Shown in pieces: positions 45,064-54,342 of a stretch of DNA of 64,000 nt; position 1 is the stretch's first letter; the number at the start of each line of letters is the position of its first letter. Made by a program: the position numbers and the translations under genes. Source of the stretch: Aromatoleum toluvorans (GTDB lineage: Bacteria; Pseudomonadota; Gammaproteobacteria; Burkholderiales; Rhodocyclaceae); the NCBI RefSeq assembly GCF_012910905.1, contig NZ_WTVN01000016.1:33817-97816 (forward strand), in the 5' to 3' direction. A model generated the notes under the pieces. It did no database searches, was not told the DNA's origin, and saw nothing but the letters and a program-made list of their open reading frames with translations.

Positions 45064-46521
45064 ATGAACCTTTACGATCGTCTGACGCTGGACATCGAAC
45101 AACGAATCCGGGAAGGCGTGCTGCGCTCCGGCGAGCGGCTGCCGTCTGTCCGGCAGGCCTGTCAGGCACAGCGCCTGAGCCCCGCGACTGTGCTCAAGGC
45201 GTATTACCAGCTGGAAAGCCGCGGACTTGTCGAGGCGCGGCCCAAGTCGGGGTTCTTCGTGCGTGCGCGGCCGCGGCGGGCGGCGGAGCCCCAGACGAAC
45301 CGCCCGGCCAGTCCCTCGCGGGCGCTGCAGGTGAGCGATTTCATCTTCCAGATCCTCGAATCGGTGAAGGATCCGGCCGTCGTGCCACTCGGGTCCAATT
45401 TCGCGAGTCCCGAACTCTATCCGCTCGACAAGCTCGGCCGCTTCCTCGCGGCGGCAGCCCGGCGCATGGACCCGCGCGCGACGGTCACCGATCTGCCGCC
45501 CGGCAACGACGAGCTGCGGCGACAGATTGCGCTGCGCTATCTCGCCGGCGGCGCTACCGTGGCCCCGGCGGAGATCGTCATTACCTGCGGGGCGATGGAG
45601 GCGCTGAATCTGTGCGTGGAGGCGGTCACCCGGCCCGGTGACCTGGTGGCGGTGGAGTCGCCGACCTTTCCGCCGGCGCTGCAGATGATCGAGCGCCACG
45701 GCCTCAAGGTCATCGAGATTCCCTCCCACCCGGAGGAGGGCGTCGATCTCGCCGCGCTCGCGGACGCCTTGCGCCACCACCCGATCAAGGCCTGCCTGTT
45801 CATGCTGAACTTCCAGCATCCGACCGGCAGTCTCGTGCCCGACGACGCCCGTCGCGCGCTTCTCGATCTGCTGCGGCAGCACGACGTGCCGCTGATCGAG
45901 GACGATACCTATGCCGAGCTGCACTTCGACCGGCACGCTCCGCTCGCCACCAAGGCGCTCGACCCGACAGGCCTGGTGATGCACGTATCGAGCTTCTCGA
46001 AGAGCCTCGCCCCCGGCTATCGCGTGGGCTGGGTCGCGGCCGGCCGCCATGCGCAGAAGATCCAGCGCCTGAAAGTGCTGACCAGCCTCGCGACGACGAT
46101 CCCGGTGCAGATCGCACTGGCGGAATTCCTCAAGCAGGGGGCGTTCGATGCGCATCTTCGCCGGCTGCGCAGCACCCTCGAGACGCGGGAGGCAGCGATG
46201 GCCGCCGCGATCAGACGCCATTTCCCGCCGGGAACGCGGCTGACGCGGCCGCGCGGGGGGTATTTCACGTGGGTGGAGTTGCCGCCCGACCACGACGCGC
46301 TCGCGCTGCATCGTCGCGCGCTGGAGGAAGGCATCAGCATCGCCCCGGGTCCGATGTTCTCTGCGGCGCGCGAGTACCGCAACTGCATCCGCCTGAATTT
46401 CGGCCATGCCTGGTCGGAAGAGCTCGAGCGGGCGCTGGCGCTCCTCGGCGCGATGAGTCGGGACGCCGTGGGTGACGCGGGTGCCGATGGCCGGAGTGCA
46501 CACGCCGGCGCGTGCGTGTGA
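45064..46521 (+). CDS. MocR-type regulator (GntR winged helix fused to class I aminotransferase domain)
   Basis: A 485-residue protein: GntR DNA-binding domain (about 1-75; RIREGVLRSGERLPSVRQAC, SPATVLKAYYQLESRGLVEA), linker, and a fold-type I aminotransferase domain with the PLP lysine in SSFSKSLAPGYRVGW. MocR proteins sense PLP or amine ligands and activate adjacent genes. GAGGAG six bases upstream fixes the ATG at 45064. It is divergent from nosZ, but a regulatory link is not supported by other evidence. Confidence 0.92.
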   Translation: MNLYDRLTLDIEQRIREGVLRSGERLPSVRQACQAQRLSPATVLKAYYQLESRGLVEARPKSGFFVRARPRRAAEPQTNRPASPSRALQVSDFIFQILESVKDPAVVPLGSNFASPELYPLDKLGRFLAAAARRMDPRATVTDLPPGNDELRRQIALRYLAGGATVAPAEIVITCGAMEALNLCVEAVTRPGDLVAVESPTFPPALQMIERHGLKVIEIPSHPEEGVDLAALADALRHHPIKACLFMLNFQHPTGSLVPDDARRALLDLLRQHDVPLIEDDTYAELHFDRHAPLATKALDPTGLVMHVSSFSKSLAPGYRVGWVAAGRHAQKIQRLKVLTSLATTIPVQIALAEFLKQGAFDAHLRRLRSTLETREAAMAAAIRRHFPPGTRLTRPRGGYFTWVELPPDHDALALHRRALEEGISIAPGPMFSAAREYRNCIRLNFGHAWSEELERALALLGAMSRDAVGDAGADGRSAHAGACV

Positions 46522-46586
46522 TGCGCTAGCGCGCAGCGGGCGGCTGCCGGCGGCGCCCGCCCGCGGCCCGTCCGAACCGTGCGGGC

Positions 46587-46592
46587 TATAAT
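46587..46592 (+). promoter_or_regulatory. -10 element of the C13 peptidase gene
   Basis: A perfect TATAAT in the context GGGCTATAATGCAGG lies 66 bases upstream of the chosen TTG start. The -35 region is not evident. Confidence 0.5.
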
Positions 46593-46658
46593 GCAGGCTC
46601 AGCGGCGTGAGCGCGCTTGTCAGCGGCGCTCACGCGCATTTCCGCCCGGAGCCCCCCA

Positions 46659-48092
46659 TTGGAAACCGACAAGGCCGAATCGCCCCCCGTGATCCAGCCG
46701 AAAGCCGGCGGACTGCTTGGCGACCTCGGGTGCAACCTGCGGGCCGGCTGCCTGTTTCTCGCGCTGCACCCGTCCGCGCTCCGCTCCCTGCGTGCCTCCG
46801 TTCCGCAGCTGATCCTGCTGTTGCTGCTGGACATGCTGCTCGGCGGCGCGCTCGACTTCTGGCGCGTCGGCGGGGCAGGGGAGTTCAACTCCGCCGGCCT
46901 GTTGCCGCTGTTTTTCGGCATCCCCTGGCTGCTGCTCGCGGCGTGGGCGACGGCCCGGATCGCAGGGAACGAGGGGCGGGCCGTGGCTGGCGCCGTCGCC
47001 CTCGCTGCACTGTGGCTCGCCGCAAGCGTCATCTGGGGCGGGCTGAGCCTGCTTCCGGAATCGGCCTGGCTGGCCTTCGGCGAGGCCGCGGTCGTCGTGT
47101 GGTGGGCGCCGTTCGGCCTCGGCCTGCTCGCGTCGGTGGCAGCACTGGTGCGCGCCGCCGGCCTGGAGCGCGAGCGCCGTGTCGCTGCCGTCCTGGTCAC
47201 GATCGTCCTGATCGGGCTGCCGCCCTTGGTGATCGACGAAAAGGAGTCCCTCTGGCTCGCCCGCCAGGAACCGATCGTCGACACCACGGCCCAGGCGCGC
47301 CGCCTGCGCAGCGCCAGCGAGTCGGTCCTTTACGCGCAACCGCGCCTGCTGGAGGAGACGCTCGACCGCGTCACGCCCGGCCGCCCCGGCGTGCCGGAGC
47401 TCTTCCTGCTCGCCGTCGGCGGCCACGGCGGGCAGGACGTGTTCCTGCGCGAAGTGCAGTCCGTCGAAGCCCTGTTCGAGGAGCGGTTCGATACCGCCGG
47501 CCACAGCGTCACCCTCGTCAACAACCCGGGAACGGTTGCCGAACGGCCGATCGCCAGCGTCACGGCGCTCGCCCGCAGCCTCGCGGTCATCGGCCAGCGC
47601 ATGAACCGCGACGAAGACGTGCTGGTGCTCTTCATGACCTCGCACGGCTCGCCCGAACACCGCTTCGACCTCAGCCTGTGGCCGTTCCGCTTCGACGACC
47701 TCACCCCCGAGCGCCTGCACGAGATGCTGCAGGCGGCGGGTATCCGCTACCAGGTGGTGGTGGTCTCGGCCTGCTACTCGGGCGGCTTCGTCCCGCCGCT
47801 GTCGGGCAACGACAGCCTCGTCATCAGCGCCGCGCGGCGTGACCGCAACTCGCACGGCTGCAGTCACGAAGCCGACTGGACCTTCTTCGGCCGCGCGTTC
47901 TTCGACGAGGCCCTGCGCAAGACGCTTTCGTTCGAGATGGCGTTCGATCAGGCACGGCGCACCGTCGCCGAACGCGAGGCGGCCGAGGGGCTGGAAGCCT
48001 CGGAGCCGCAGATCGCGATCGGCAACGGCATCAGGGTCGCCCTGGGCGCCATCGAGCGCAGGCTGGAGACGGGCGGGCGATCGCGGCATTGA
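46659..48092 (+). CDS. Membrane-anchored C13 (legumain-like) peptidase
   Basis: A protein of 477 residues with about four to five N-terminal membrane helices (residues 45-185) and a C-terminal peptidase C13 domain with the catalytic dyad His329 (FMTSHGSPEH) and Cys372 (VVSACYSGGF). C13 enzymes cleave after Asn/Asp, and related bacterial proteins are membrane-linked. The start appears to be TTG at 46659, with GGAG seven bases upstream; TTG 46617 is the longer alternative. Legumain-type enzymes are uncommon in bacteria and the target is unknown. Confidence 0.85.
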   Translation: METDKAESPPVIQPKAGGLLGDLGCNLRAGCLFLALHPSALRSLRASVPQLILLLLLDMLLGGALDFWRVGGAGEFNSAGLLPLFFGIPWLLLAAWATARIAGNEGRAVAGAVALAALWLAASVIWGGLSLLPESAWLAFGEAAVVVWWAPFGLGLLASVAALVRAAGLERERRVAAVLVTIVLIGLPPLVIDEKESLWLARQEPIVDTTAQARRLRSASESVLYAQPRLLEETLDRVTPGRPGVPELFLLAVGGHGGQDVFLREVQSVEALFEERFDTAGHSVTLVNNPGTVAERPIASVTALARSLAVIGQRMNRDEDVLVLFMTSHGSPEHRFDLSLWPFRFDDLTPERLHEMLQAAGIRYQVVVVSACYSGGFVPPLSGNDSLVISAARRDRNSHGCSHEADWTFFGRAFFDEALRKTLSFEMAFDQARRTVAEREAAEGLEASEPQIAIGNGIRVALGAIERRLETGGRSRH

Positions 48093-48259
48093 GTGCCGGA
48101 AGCCATGGAGCGCGCCGCGGTTGGCGAGGCGATGGCAACACCCTGGGCTCGGCAGTCGGCGCGACACGGTGCAGAATGCTGCCGGGTTCGCGGGATGGGG
48201 CACGACGGACGCACGTCCGATGGCATCCGCGAGCGCGTCGGCTACAAGGATTGAGGGCC

Positions 48260-48274
48260 GGGCGCCAGGCGCCC
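48260..48274 (+). terminator. Hairpin between the C13 peptidase and aroD genes
   Basis: GGGCGCC-A-GGCGCCC, 7-bp arms, followed by GTTTGAATTT. It may terminate the upstream transcript, but the T-run is weak and it lies in the aroD leader. Confidence 0.45.
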
Positions 48275-48299
48275 GTTTGAATTTACGAGGACTGAACTG

Positions 48300-49079
48300 A
48301 TGGCATTTACCCGTCCCCTGGAAGTGAATGGCAAGCCCGTTGGTGGCGGCGGGGAACCGCTGGTGTGTGCGCCGCTGGTCGGCCGTGACGAGGGCGCCGT
48401 GCTCGGCGAGCTCGACGCGATCGTCGCGAAACGGCCCGACCTGCTGGAGTGGCGCGTCGACTTCTTCTCCGGCATTGCCGATTCGGGCCGGGTCGTGGAA
48501 CTCGCCAGGGAAATCCGCAAGCGCGCGGGCGGCATCCCGATCATCTTCACGCGCCGCTCGATCCGCGAGGGCGGCGAGACGATCGGTATTTCCGAGGACG
48601 AAGTGCTGGCGATGTACCAGGCGGTCGCGCGCTCGGGCGCGGTGGATTTCATCGATTGCGAACTCTCCAGCGAACCGAGGCATTTCGCGGCCGCGGTCGA
48701 ACTGGCGCGCGAGACCGGCACCAAGCTGATCGCGTCCTTCCACAACTTCCAGAAGACGCCGTCGGCCGAGGAAATCGTCGCGACGTTCGTGTCGATGGAG
48801 AAGGCCGGTGCGGATGTCGCGAAGGTCGCGGTGATGCCGCAGGGCCTCGAGGACGTGCTGACCGTGCTGCAGGCGACGCTCCAGGGCCAGAAGGCGATCT
48901 CGTTGCCGATCATCAGCATGTCGATGGGCACCTACGGTTCGCTGTCGCGGCTGTTCGGCTGGGTGTTCGGTTCGTCCGTGAGCTTCGCGGTCGGCCAGAA
49001 GGCTTCCGCCCCTGGCCAGGTGCCGATCGAGGACCTGCGCAAGGTGCTCGAAGTGCTGCAGCGTTCGCTGAAGCCCTGA
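48300..49079 (+). CDS. aroD: 3-dehydroquinate dehydratase, type I
   Basis: A 259-residue TIM-barrel enzyme of the shikimate pathway that dehydrates 3-dehydroquinate through a Schiff base. Landmarks are LLEWRVDFF, IIFTRRSIREGGE, the catalytic His in IASFHNFQKTP, the Schiff-base Lys in GADVAKVAVMPQ, and SMGTYGSLSRLFGWVFGS. ACGAGGA lies about eight bases before the ATG. It has no other aro genes nearby. Type I enzymes coexist with type II in many proteobacteria, so it may serve quinate metabolism as well as biosynthesis. Confidence 0.95.
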   Translation: MAFTRPLEVNGKPVGGGGEPLVCAPLVGRDEGAVLGELDAIVAKRPDLLEWRVDFFSGIADSGRVVELAREIRKRAGGIPIIFTRRSIREGGETIGISEDEVLAMYQAVARSGAVDFIDCELSSEPRHFAAAVELARETGTKLIASFHNFQKTPSAEEIVATFVSMEKAGADVAKVAVMPQGLEDVLTVLQATLQGQKAISLPIISMSMGTYGSLSRLFGWVFGSSVSFAVGQKASAPGQVPIEDLRKVLEVLQRSLKP

Positions 49080-49098
49080 GCGCCCCCGCACCAGTATC

Positions 49099-50040
49099 TC
49101 AGCCTAGCTGCGGCTGCAGCATCCAGATCACCGCGCTCACGGAGAAGAAGGCGCTGATCGTCGCGGCCATCAGCGCCGCAGCGGGGAGTTCTTCCTGGCC
49201 GAAGCGCTGCGCGATGATCGGGAAGATGCTCGCCATCGGCATGCACGCGAAGGCGATCGCGGCAACGCGCAGCGTGGGGTCGAGCGGTGGCACGAGTGCG
49301 AGCGCGATGAACACGAAGAGCGGGTGGAAGACGAGCTTGCCCGCGACGATCTGCGCGATGTCGCGGCGCATGCCGCGGACCTTGATGCCGACCAGGGTGC
49401 CGCCGATGACGAAGAGCGCGACGCCTGCGGCGGCGAGCGAGAGCATGTCGATGGAGCGCGCGACCGGCACGGGTAGGCCGATGCCGAGCAGCGCGAGGCT
49501 GAAGCCGGCGACGATGGCGATGATGAGTGGATTCCGCGCGAGCCGGGCGAAGGTGCCGAGCACGACCTGGTGAATCTTCCCGCCGTTGCCGCCGCTGCTC
49601 TCGGCGAGCGCCAGCGCGAGGGGGACGATCAGCAGGTTCTCGACGAGGAAGCACAACGCGAGCGCGATGCCGGCCGCAGGGCCGACGACCTGCAGCACGA
49701 TCGGGTAGCCGATGAAGCCGCTGTTCGACAGGGACATGCCCATGCCGTGTACGACGCTCGCCGGCAGGACCTTTTTCTGTACGAGGCGCGCGAAGGCGAG
49801 GCCCGTCGCGAAGGCGGCGAGCGAACCGAGCGTGTAGGCGGTCAGGTAGCCGACGTTCATGATTTCGGCGAAGGGCCGCTCGGTCAGCGCCTTCAGCAGC
49901 ATCGCCGGCAGCGCGATGTTGATCGCGAACTTGCCGAGAATGCGCGTCTCGCTCTTGTCGAAGAGGCCGCTGCGCACGGCGAGAAAGCCGATCGCGATGA
50001 CGAGGAAGGCGGGGCCGGTGATCCTGAAAACGTCGAGCAT
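49099..50040 (-). CDS. AEC family transporter (auxin efflux carrier type)
   Basis: A 313-residue membrane protein with ten predicted helices in two five-helix halves. The first half has KFAINIALPAMLLKAL and LSNSGFIGYPIVLQVVGP, typical of AEC carriers that move organic acids such as malate or malonate. It converges with aroD (19 bases between stops). Substrate is unknown. Confidence 0.88.
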   Translation of the reverse strand: MLDVFRITGPAFLVIAIGFLAVRSGLFDKSETRILGKFAINIALPAMLLKALTERPFAEIMNVGYLTAYTLGSLAAFATGLAFARLVQKKVLPASVVHGMGMSLSNSGFIGYPIVLQVVGPAAGIALALCFLVENLLIVPLALALAESSGGNGGKIHQVVLGTFARLARNPLIIAIVAGFSLALLGIGLPVPVARSIDMLSLAAAGVALFVIGGTLVGIKVRGMRRDIAQIVAGKLVFHPLFVFIALALVPPLDPTLRVAAIAFACMPMASIFPIIAQRFGQEELPAAALMAATISAFFSVSAVIWMLQPQLG

Positions 50041-50134
50041 TGGGGAATCCGTCGGGGAGCGGGGAGCATATCACCGGGATGCGGTGCGTCCATGCCGGAC
50101 GTATTCCAGCGCGGCGAGCGGGCGCGCGGCTCGA

Positions 50135-50150
50135 TGTCGTGGATGCGACA
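50135..50150 (+). promoter_or_regulatory. NifA upstream activator site for nifV
   Basis: TGT-CGTGGATGCG-ACA matches the TGT-N10-ACA consensus and lies 130 bases upstream of the -24/-12 element, a normal distance for NifA acting through DNA looping. Confidence 0.65.
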
Positions 50151-50279
50151 AAGTCGACATTTGTCGGCAGCGGGCGGGGCGGGCCGGCAACATCCGGGAT
50201 GACGGCTCGGTCGGCCGAAGTGCCGGCGGTGCAGGGCTTGGTGGAATCCGGTGGTGGCGGGCTGCCGTGGTGCGGCAAT

Positions 50280-50295
50280 TGGCACCGTCCTTGCA
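50280..50295 (+). promoter_or_regulatory. Sigma-54 promoter of nifV-nifW
   Basis: TGGCAC-cgtcc-TTGCA is a full match to the -24/-12 consensus (TGGCAC-N5-TTGCA), 40 bases before the nifV ATG. Confidence 0.85.
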
Positions 50296-50334
50296 GAGGT
50301 CGGTTCATCCCGTTTCCTTGGACGCAAGATCGCC

Positions 50335-51474
50335 ATGGACACCCCCCCGGTCTGCATCAACGACACCACCCTGCGCGACGGCGAACAGACCGCCGGCGTC
50401 GCCTTCACCCCCGAGGAGCGCCTGACGATCGCCCGCGCTCTGGCGCAAGCGGGCGTGCCCGAGCTGGAGGTGGGCATCCCGGCGATGGGCGAGCGCGAGC
50501 GCGAGAACATCCGCGCCATTGCCGCCCTCGGGCTGCCGGCCCGGCTGATGGTGTGGTGCCGCCTCAACGAGGCCGACCTGCGCGGCGCCCTGGGCTGCGG
50601 TGCCGACATCATCCATCTGGCGACGCCCGTCTCCGACCAGCAGATCGCCCACAAGCTGGGCAAGGACCGCGCCTGGGTGCTGGCCGAGGTGCGCCGGGTG
50701 GTACGGCTGGGGCGTGAGTGGGGGGCCACGGTCTCGGTTGGCGGCGAGGACGCGTCGCGGGCCGATCCGGACTTTCTCTGCGCCGTGCTGGAGACGGCCC
50801 AGGCGGCCGGTGCGGTGCGTTTCCGCTACGCCGACACGCTCGGCGTGCTCGACCCCTTCGCCACCGATGCCGCGATTCGCCGCCTGCGGGCCGTGTCCGA
50901 CCTCGACCTGGAAATGCATGCCCACGACGACCTGGGGCTCGCCACCGCCAATACCCTGGCGGCGGTGCGCGCGGGCGCCACGCATATCAGCACGACGGTG
51001 AACGGCCTCGGCGAGCGGGCCGGCAATGCCCCGCTGGAGGAGGCGGTGATGGCGCTGCGCCATCTCCATGTCTGCGACACCGGCGTCGACCCGCGGGCGC
51101 TGCCGCGCATCTCGGCGTTGGTGGCCGCCGCCTCGGGGCGGCCCGTCGCCGCCAACAAGCCGATCGTCGGCGGCGGGGTGTTCACCCACGAGGCGGGCAT
51201 CCATGTGGATGGCCTGCTCAAGAATCCGCGCAACTACCAGAGCATCGACCCGGCGGAACTGGGGCGCAGCCATACCCTGGTGCTCGGCAAGCATTCCGGC
51301 ACCGGCGGCGTGATCAACGCCTACCGCGCCCTGGGCGAAGAGATCGACGAGGTCCGGGCGCGCCGCCTGCTGCCGGCCATCCGCGACTACGCCACGCGCC
51401 ATAAATCCCCCCCCGGCCCGTCCACGCTGCAGCGCCTGTTGCGCGGCTCGGCGGTGGACGCTTGCCAGCCCTGA
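50335..51474 (+). CDS. nifV: Homocitrate synthase
   Basis: A 379-residue member of the HMGL-like/LeuA superfamily that condenses acetyl-CoA with 2-oxoglutarate to make homocitrate, the organic ligand of the iron-molybdenum cofactor. It begins CINDTTLRDGEQTAGVAFT (metal and substrate motif) and carries EMHAHDDLGLATANTLAA, NGLGERAGNAPLEE and VGGGVFTHEAGIHVDG. Length and lack of a LeuA regulatory domain fit NifV. It follows a sigma-54 promoter and precedes nifW by 10 bases. Confidence 0.95.
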   Translation: MDTPPVCINDTTLRDGEQTAGVAFTPEERLTIARALAQAGVPELEVGIPAMGERERENIRAIAALGLPARLMVWCRLNEADLRGALGCGADIIHLATPVSDQQIAHKLGKDRAWVLAEVRRVVRLGREWGATVSVGGEDASRADPDFLCAVLETAQAAGAVRFRYADTLGVLDPFATDAAIRRLRAVSDLDLEMHAHDDLGLATANTLAAVRAGATHISTTVNGLGERAGNAPLEEAVMALRHLHVCDTGVDPRALPRISALVAAASGRPVAANKPIVGGGVFTHEAGIHVDGLLKNPRNYQSIDPAELGRSHTLVLGKHSGTGGVINAYRALGEEIDEVRARRLLPAIRDYATRHKSPPGPSTLQRLLRGSAVDACQP

Positions 51475-51484
51475 GGAGCTTCCC

Positions 51485-51844
51485 ATGTCGAATGATTCGG
51501 TCACCGCCGCCCCCACCAATATCTCCGCCCTCGGCTGTGCACTCAGGCGGCTGGAGAGCGCCGAGGAGTTTCTCGACTACTTCGCCGTGCCCTACGAGCG
51601 GGCGGTGGTGAACGTCAGCCGCCTGCACATCCTCAAGCGCTTCTACCAGTATCTGGCGAAGCAGGGCGGCATCGACGGGCTGCCGCCCGACAATGCCCAC
51701 GCGATCTGCCGCGAACTGCTGGCCCGCGCCTACACCGACTTCGTCGGCTCCTCGGGCATCGAGCAGAAGGTCTTCCGCGTATTCCAGCGGGCCCGGGGGG
51801 AGCACCGCGTAGCCCTTGGCGGCCTGCGCCGCGGTTCCAGCTAG
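51485..51844 (+). CDS. nifW: Nitrogenase-stabilising protein NifW
   Basis: A 119-residue protein with the NifW pattern: LRRLESAEEFLDYFAVPYERAVVNVSRLHILKRF (given in part: AEEFLDYFAVPY, RLHILKRFYQYL), then AYTDFVGSSGIEQKVFRVF. NifW helps full MoFe-protein activity and protects it from oxygen. GAGGAG precedes the ATG. It is the last gene of the nifVW unit, ending before a strong terminator. Confidence 0.93.
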   Translation: MSNDSVTAAPTNISALGCALRRLESAEEFLDYFAVPYERAVVNVSRLHILKRFYQYLAKQGGIDGLPPDNAHAICRELLARAYTDFVGSSGIEQKVFRVFQRARGEHRVALGGLRRGSS

Positions 51845-51894
51845 GCCGTCGCCGTCTCTGGGCTGCAGGCGTTCGCGAGGACGCCCGCCTTGTG

Positions 51895-51940
51895 GTCCAT
51901 CGCGCCTTTCCGGGAAGGGCGCGATGGACTTTTTTCTTTT
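51895..51940 (+). terminator. Rho-independent terminator of nifVW
   Basis: A perfect 12-bp stem GTCCATCGCGCC / GGCGCGATGGAC with an 11-base loop, followed by TTTTTTCTTTT. One of the strongest terminators in the window. Confidence 0.95.
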
Positions 51941-51990
51941 CGCGATGACCGGTCCGCACGCGCCGGGATTCTGCCCGCATCGCGACATCC

Positions 51991-52006
51991 TGTCGGGTTT
52001 GCGACA
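51991..52006 (+). promoter_or_regulatory. NifA upstream activator site for the ferredoxin-fixABCX operon
   Basis: TGT-CGGGTTTGCG-ACA, a full TGT-N10-ACA match, 59 bases upstream of the -24/-12 element. The DNA between (52021-52062) is markedly AT-rich and could bind IHF. Confidence 0.65.
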
Positions 52007-52064
52007 CGGCGCGAAATCGCAGGAAAATAATGCAAGACATTGTTTTTAAAGTATTTGTAATCCA

Positions 52065-52080
52065 TGGCACAGGTCCTGCA
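52065..52080 (+). promoter_or_regulatory. Sigma-54 promoter of the ferredoxin-fixABCX operon
   Basis: TGGCAC-aggtc-CTGCA keeps the essential GG and GC with correct spacing; one base of the -12 part differs from consensus. It lies 40 bases before the ferredoxin ATG. Confidence 0.75.
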
Positions 52081-52119
52081 TTGAGGTGGGCGTCATCCCT
52101 ACTCCCGAGGAGCTCCACC

Positions 52120-52338
52120 ATGGCCTACAAGATCGTTTCCTCCCAGTGTTCCGGCTGTTCGGCGTGCGAACCGGAGTGCCCGAACGACGCCATCCATGAG
52201 AAGAACGGCGTCTTCGCCATCAAGGCGGACAAGTGCACCGAATGCATCGGCTTCTTCGACGACCCGCAGTGCGTGGTCGCCTGTCCGGTGGACAAGACGG
52301 TGATCGTCGACAAGTCCGTCCCGCGCTACCAGGCCTGA
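52120..52338 (+). CDS. 2[4Fe-4S] ferredoxin, nif-associated
   Basis: A 72-residue ferredoxin with two cluster motifs: [12 protein letters not shown], and [18 protein letters not shown] with the longer insert between the second and third cysteine that marks FdxN-type (Alvin-like) ferredoxins. It is first in the operon with fixABCX and is a likely electron donor to nitrogenase or acceptor from FixABCX. GAGGAG seven bases upstream fixes the ATG at 52120. I leave the symbol open because several nif ferredoxins share this pattern. Confidence 0.92.
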   Translation: MAYKIVSSQCSGCSACEPECPNDAIHEKNGVFAIKADKCTECIGFFDDPQCVVACPVDKTVIVDKSVPRYQA

Positions 52339-52362
52339 CCCTTCACCGACGAGGAGCGCAGC

Positions 52363-53208
52363 ATGCACAGCGTCGTCTGCATCAAGCAGGTGCCGGATTC
52401 CGCGCAGATTCGCGTGCATCCGGTGACCAACACCATCATGCGCCAGGGGGTGCCGGCGATCATCAACCCCTACGACCTCTTCGCCCTCGAAGAGGCGCTG
52501 CGGTTGAAGGACCGCTTCGGCGGTACGGTCACCGTCATCACCATGGGCCCGCCCCAGGCCGAGGTGGCGCTGCGCAAGTGCCTCTCCTTCGGCGCCGACC
52601 ACGCGATCCTGGTTTCCGACCGGGCCTTCGCCGGTGCCGACACCCTGGCCACCTCCTTCGCGCTGTCGGCGGCGATCGGCAAGGTGCGCGAGGATCAGCC
52701 GGTGGACCTCATCTTCACCGGCAAGCAGACCATCGACGGCGACACCGCCCAGGTCGGCCCCGGGATCGCCAAGCGCCTCGACTACCAGCTGCTCACCTAC
52801 GTCTCGAAGATCGTGGACATCGACTTCGGGAAGAAGGAGATCACCGTCGAGCGGCGCGCCGAGGGCGGCGTGCAACTGCTGAAGACGGCGGTGCCCTGCC
52901 TCATCACCATGCTCGAAGGCACCAACGAGATGCGCTTCGGCGACATGGCCGACATGTTCCGCGCCGCCCGCTATCCGCTCAAGGTGTGGGACCGGGTCGC
53001 CGCCGGCATCGAGGACGTGGCGAAGATCGGCCTCAAGGGCAGCCCGACGGTGGTGGGCAAGGTCTTCGCGCCCAAGCCGCGCAGCCAGCGCGCCGAGATG
53101 ATCGAGGTGCACGACAACGATCCGCAGGACCTGGTGGTCACCCTGCTCGCCAAGGTGTTTACCAGGCATCCGAAGATCGAGGCGGAAATCATCAAGTGCG
53201 CTTCCTGA
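52363..53208 (+). CDS. fixA: Electron-bifurcating FixABCX complex, FixA (ETF beta)
   Basis: A 281-residue electron-transfer flavoprotein beta subunit (VCIKQVPDSAQIRVHP start; FTGKQTIDGDTAQVGPGIA). FixA with FixB holds FAD and the bifurcation site that splits NADH electrons between quinone and a low-potential carrier for nitrogenase. It starts 24 bases after the ferredoxin gene behind GAGGAG. Confidence 0.95.
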   Translation: MHSVVCIKQVPDSAQIRVHPVTNTIMRQGVPAIINPYDLFALEEALRLKDRFGGTVTVITMGPPQAEVALRKCLSFGADHAILVSDRAFAGADTLATSFALSAAIGKVREDQPVDLIFTGKQTIDGDTAQVGPGIAKRLDYQLLTYVSKIVDIDFGKKEITVERRAEGGVQLLKTAVPCLITMLEGTNEMRFGDMADMFRAARYPLKVWDRVAAGIEDVAKIGLKGSPTVVGKVFAPKPRSQRAEMIEVHDNDPQDLVVTLLAKVFTRHPKIEAEIIKCAS

Positions 53209-53250
53209 GCGCCCACCCGTACCAAGCTCAGTTACCAAGGATCAGCGATC

Positions 53251-54342
53251 ATGAGCGATAGCAACGACGCCCCGAGGAAGCCGGCCCGCAAGAAGGTCGA
53301 ACTCGACCCCCGCTTCCTGTCCTACAAGCACGTCTGGGTGTACATCGAGGCCGAGCGCGGCGAGGTGCATCCGGTTTCCTGGGAGCTCCTCGGCGAGGGG
53401 CGCAAGCTCGCCGACCAGCTGGGCGTGGATCTCGTCGGCGTCGTCCTCGGCCCCCCCGAGGCGCGCACCCGGGCGATCTGCGAGGAGGCCTTCCACTTCG
53501 GCGCCAACCGCTGCTACCTGGTGCAGCACGACGCCCTGCGCGACTACCGCAACGAGCCCTACACCAAGTGCCTGACCGAGCTGGTGGATACCTACCAGCC
53601 GGAGATCCTGATGCTCGGCGCCACGACGCTGGGCCGCGACCTGGCCGGCTCGGTGGCGACGACGCTCGCCACCGGCCTGGTGGCCGACTGCACCGAGCTG
53701 GTGATCGAGGCCGAGTCGCGCTGCCTGGCTTCGACCCGGCCGACCTTCGGCGGCTCGCTCCTGTGCACCATCATGACCCAGCGCCACCGGCCGCAGATGG
53801 CCACGGTGCGGCCGCGGGTGATGGCGATGCCCGACGCGGATGCCTCCCGCCGCGGCGAGGTCATCGAGCACGCCTTCAGCATCGTCGAGACCTCGATCAT
53901 CACCAAGATCCTCCAGTTCATTCCCGACGACACCCGCGACAAGCCCAACCTGCCTTTCGCCGACATCATCGTCGCCGGCGGCCGGGGCTTGAAGAAGCCG
54001 GAGAACTTCCAGCTCGTCTGGGACCTCGCCAAGGTGCTGGGCGCCGAGGTGGGCGCCTCGCGGCCGGTGGTGCAGGCGGGCTGGGCCGAGCTCGACCGCC
54101 AGGTGGGCCAGTCGGGCAAGACGGTGCGCCCCAAGCTGTACATCGCCGCCGGCATCTCCGGGGCGGTGCAGCACCGGGTGGGCATGGACGGCGCCGACGT
54201 GATCATCGCCATCAACAACGACAGCAACGCGCCGATCTTCGACTTCGCCCATTACGGCATCGTCGGCAACGCCATGCAGATCCTGCCGGCGCTGACCGAG
54301 GCGTTCCGCAAGCACCTCGCGCAGGCGCGCAAGGCCGGTTGA
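53251..54342 (+). CDS. fixB: Electron-bifurcating FixABCX complex, FixB (ETF alpha)
   Basis: A 363-residue ETF alpha subunit with an N-terminal extension (about 20 residues, rich in Lys), [20 protein letters not shown], and the C-terminal FAD-binding [23 protein letters not shown] (key parts [33 protein letters not shown]). It pairs with FixA. The next gene, fixC, begins only after a 127-base palindrome-containing gap, unusual for this operon. Confidence 0.95.
   Translation: MSDSNDAPRKPARKKVELDPRFLSYKHVWVYIEAERGEVHPVSWELLGEGRKLADQLGVDLVGVVLGPPEARTRAICEEAFHFGANRCYLVQHDALRDYRNEPYTKCLTELVDTYQPEILMLGATTLGRDLAGSVATTLATGLVADCTELVIEAESRCLASTRPTFGGSLLCTIMTQRHRPQMATVRPRVMAMPDADASRRGEVIEHAFSIVETSIITKILQFIPDDTRDKPNLPFADIIVAGGRGLKKPENFQLVWDLAKVLGAEVGASRPVVQAGWAELDRQVGQSGKTVRPKLYIAAGISGAVQHRVGMDGADVIIAINNDSNAPIFDFAHYGIVGNAMQILPALTEAFRKHLAQARKAG

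Noticed and set aside
46620..49091. An 823-codon open frame on the minus strand
   Set aside because: It is antisense to the C13 peptidase and aroD genes, both of which have clear catalytic motifs. No ribosome site or domain is visible in the antisense frame.
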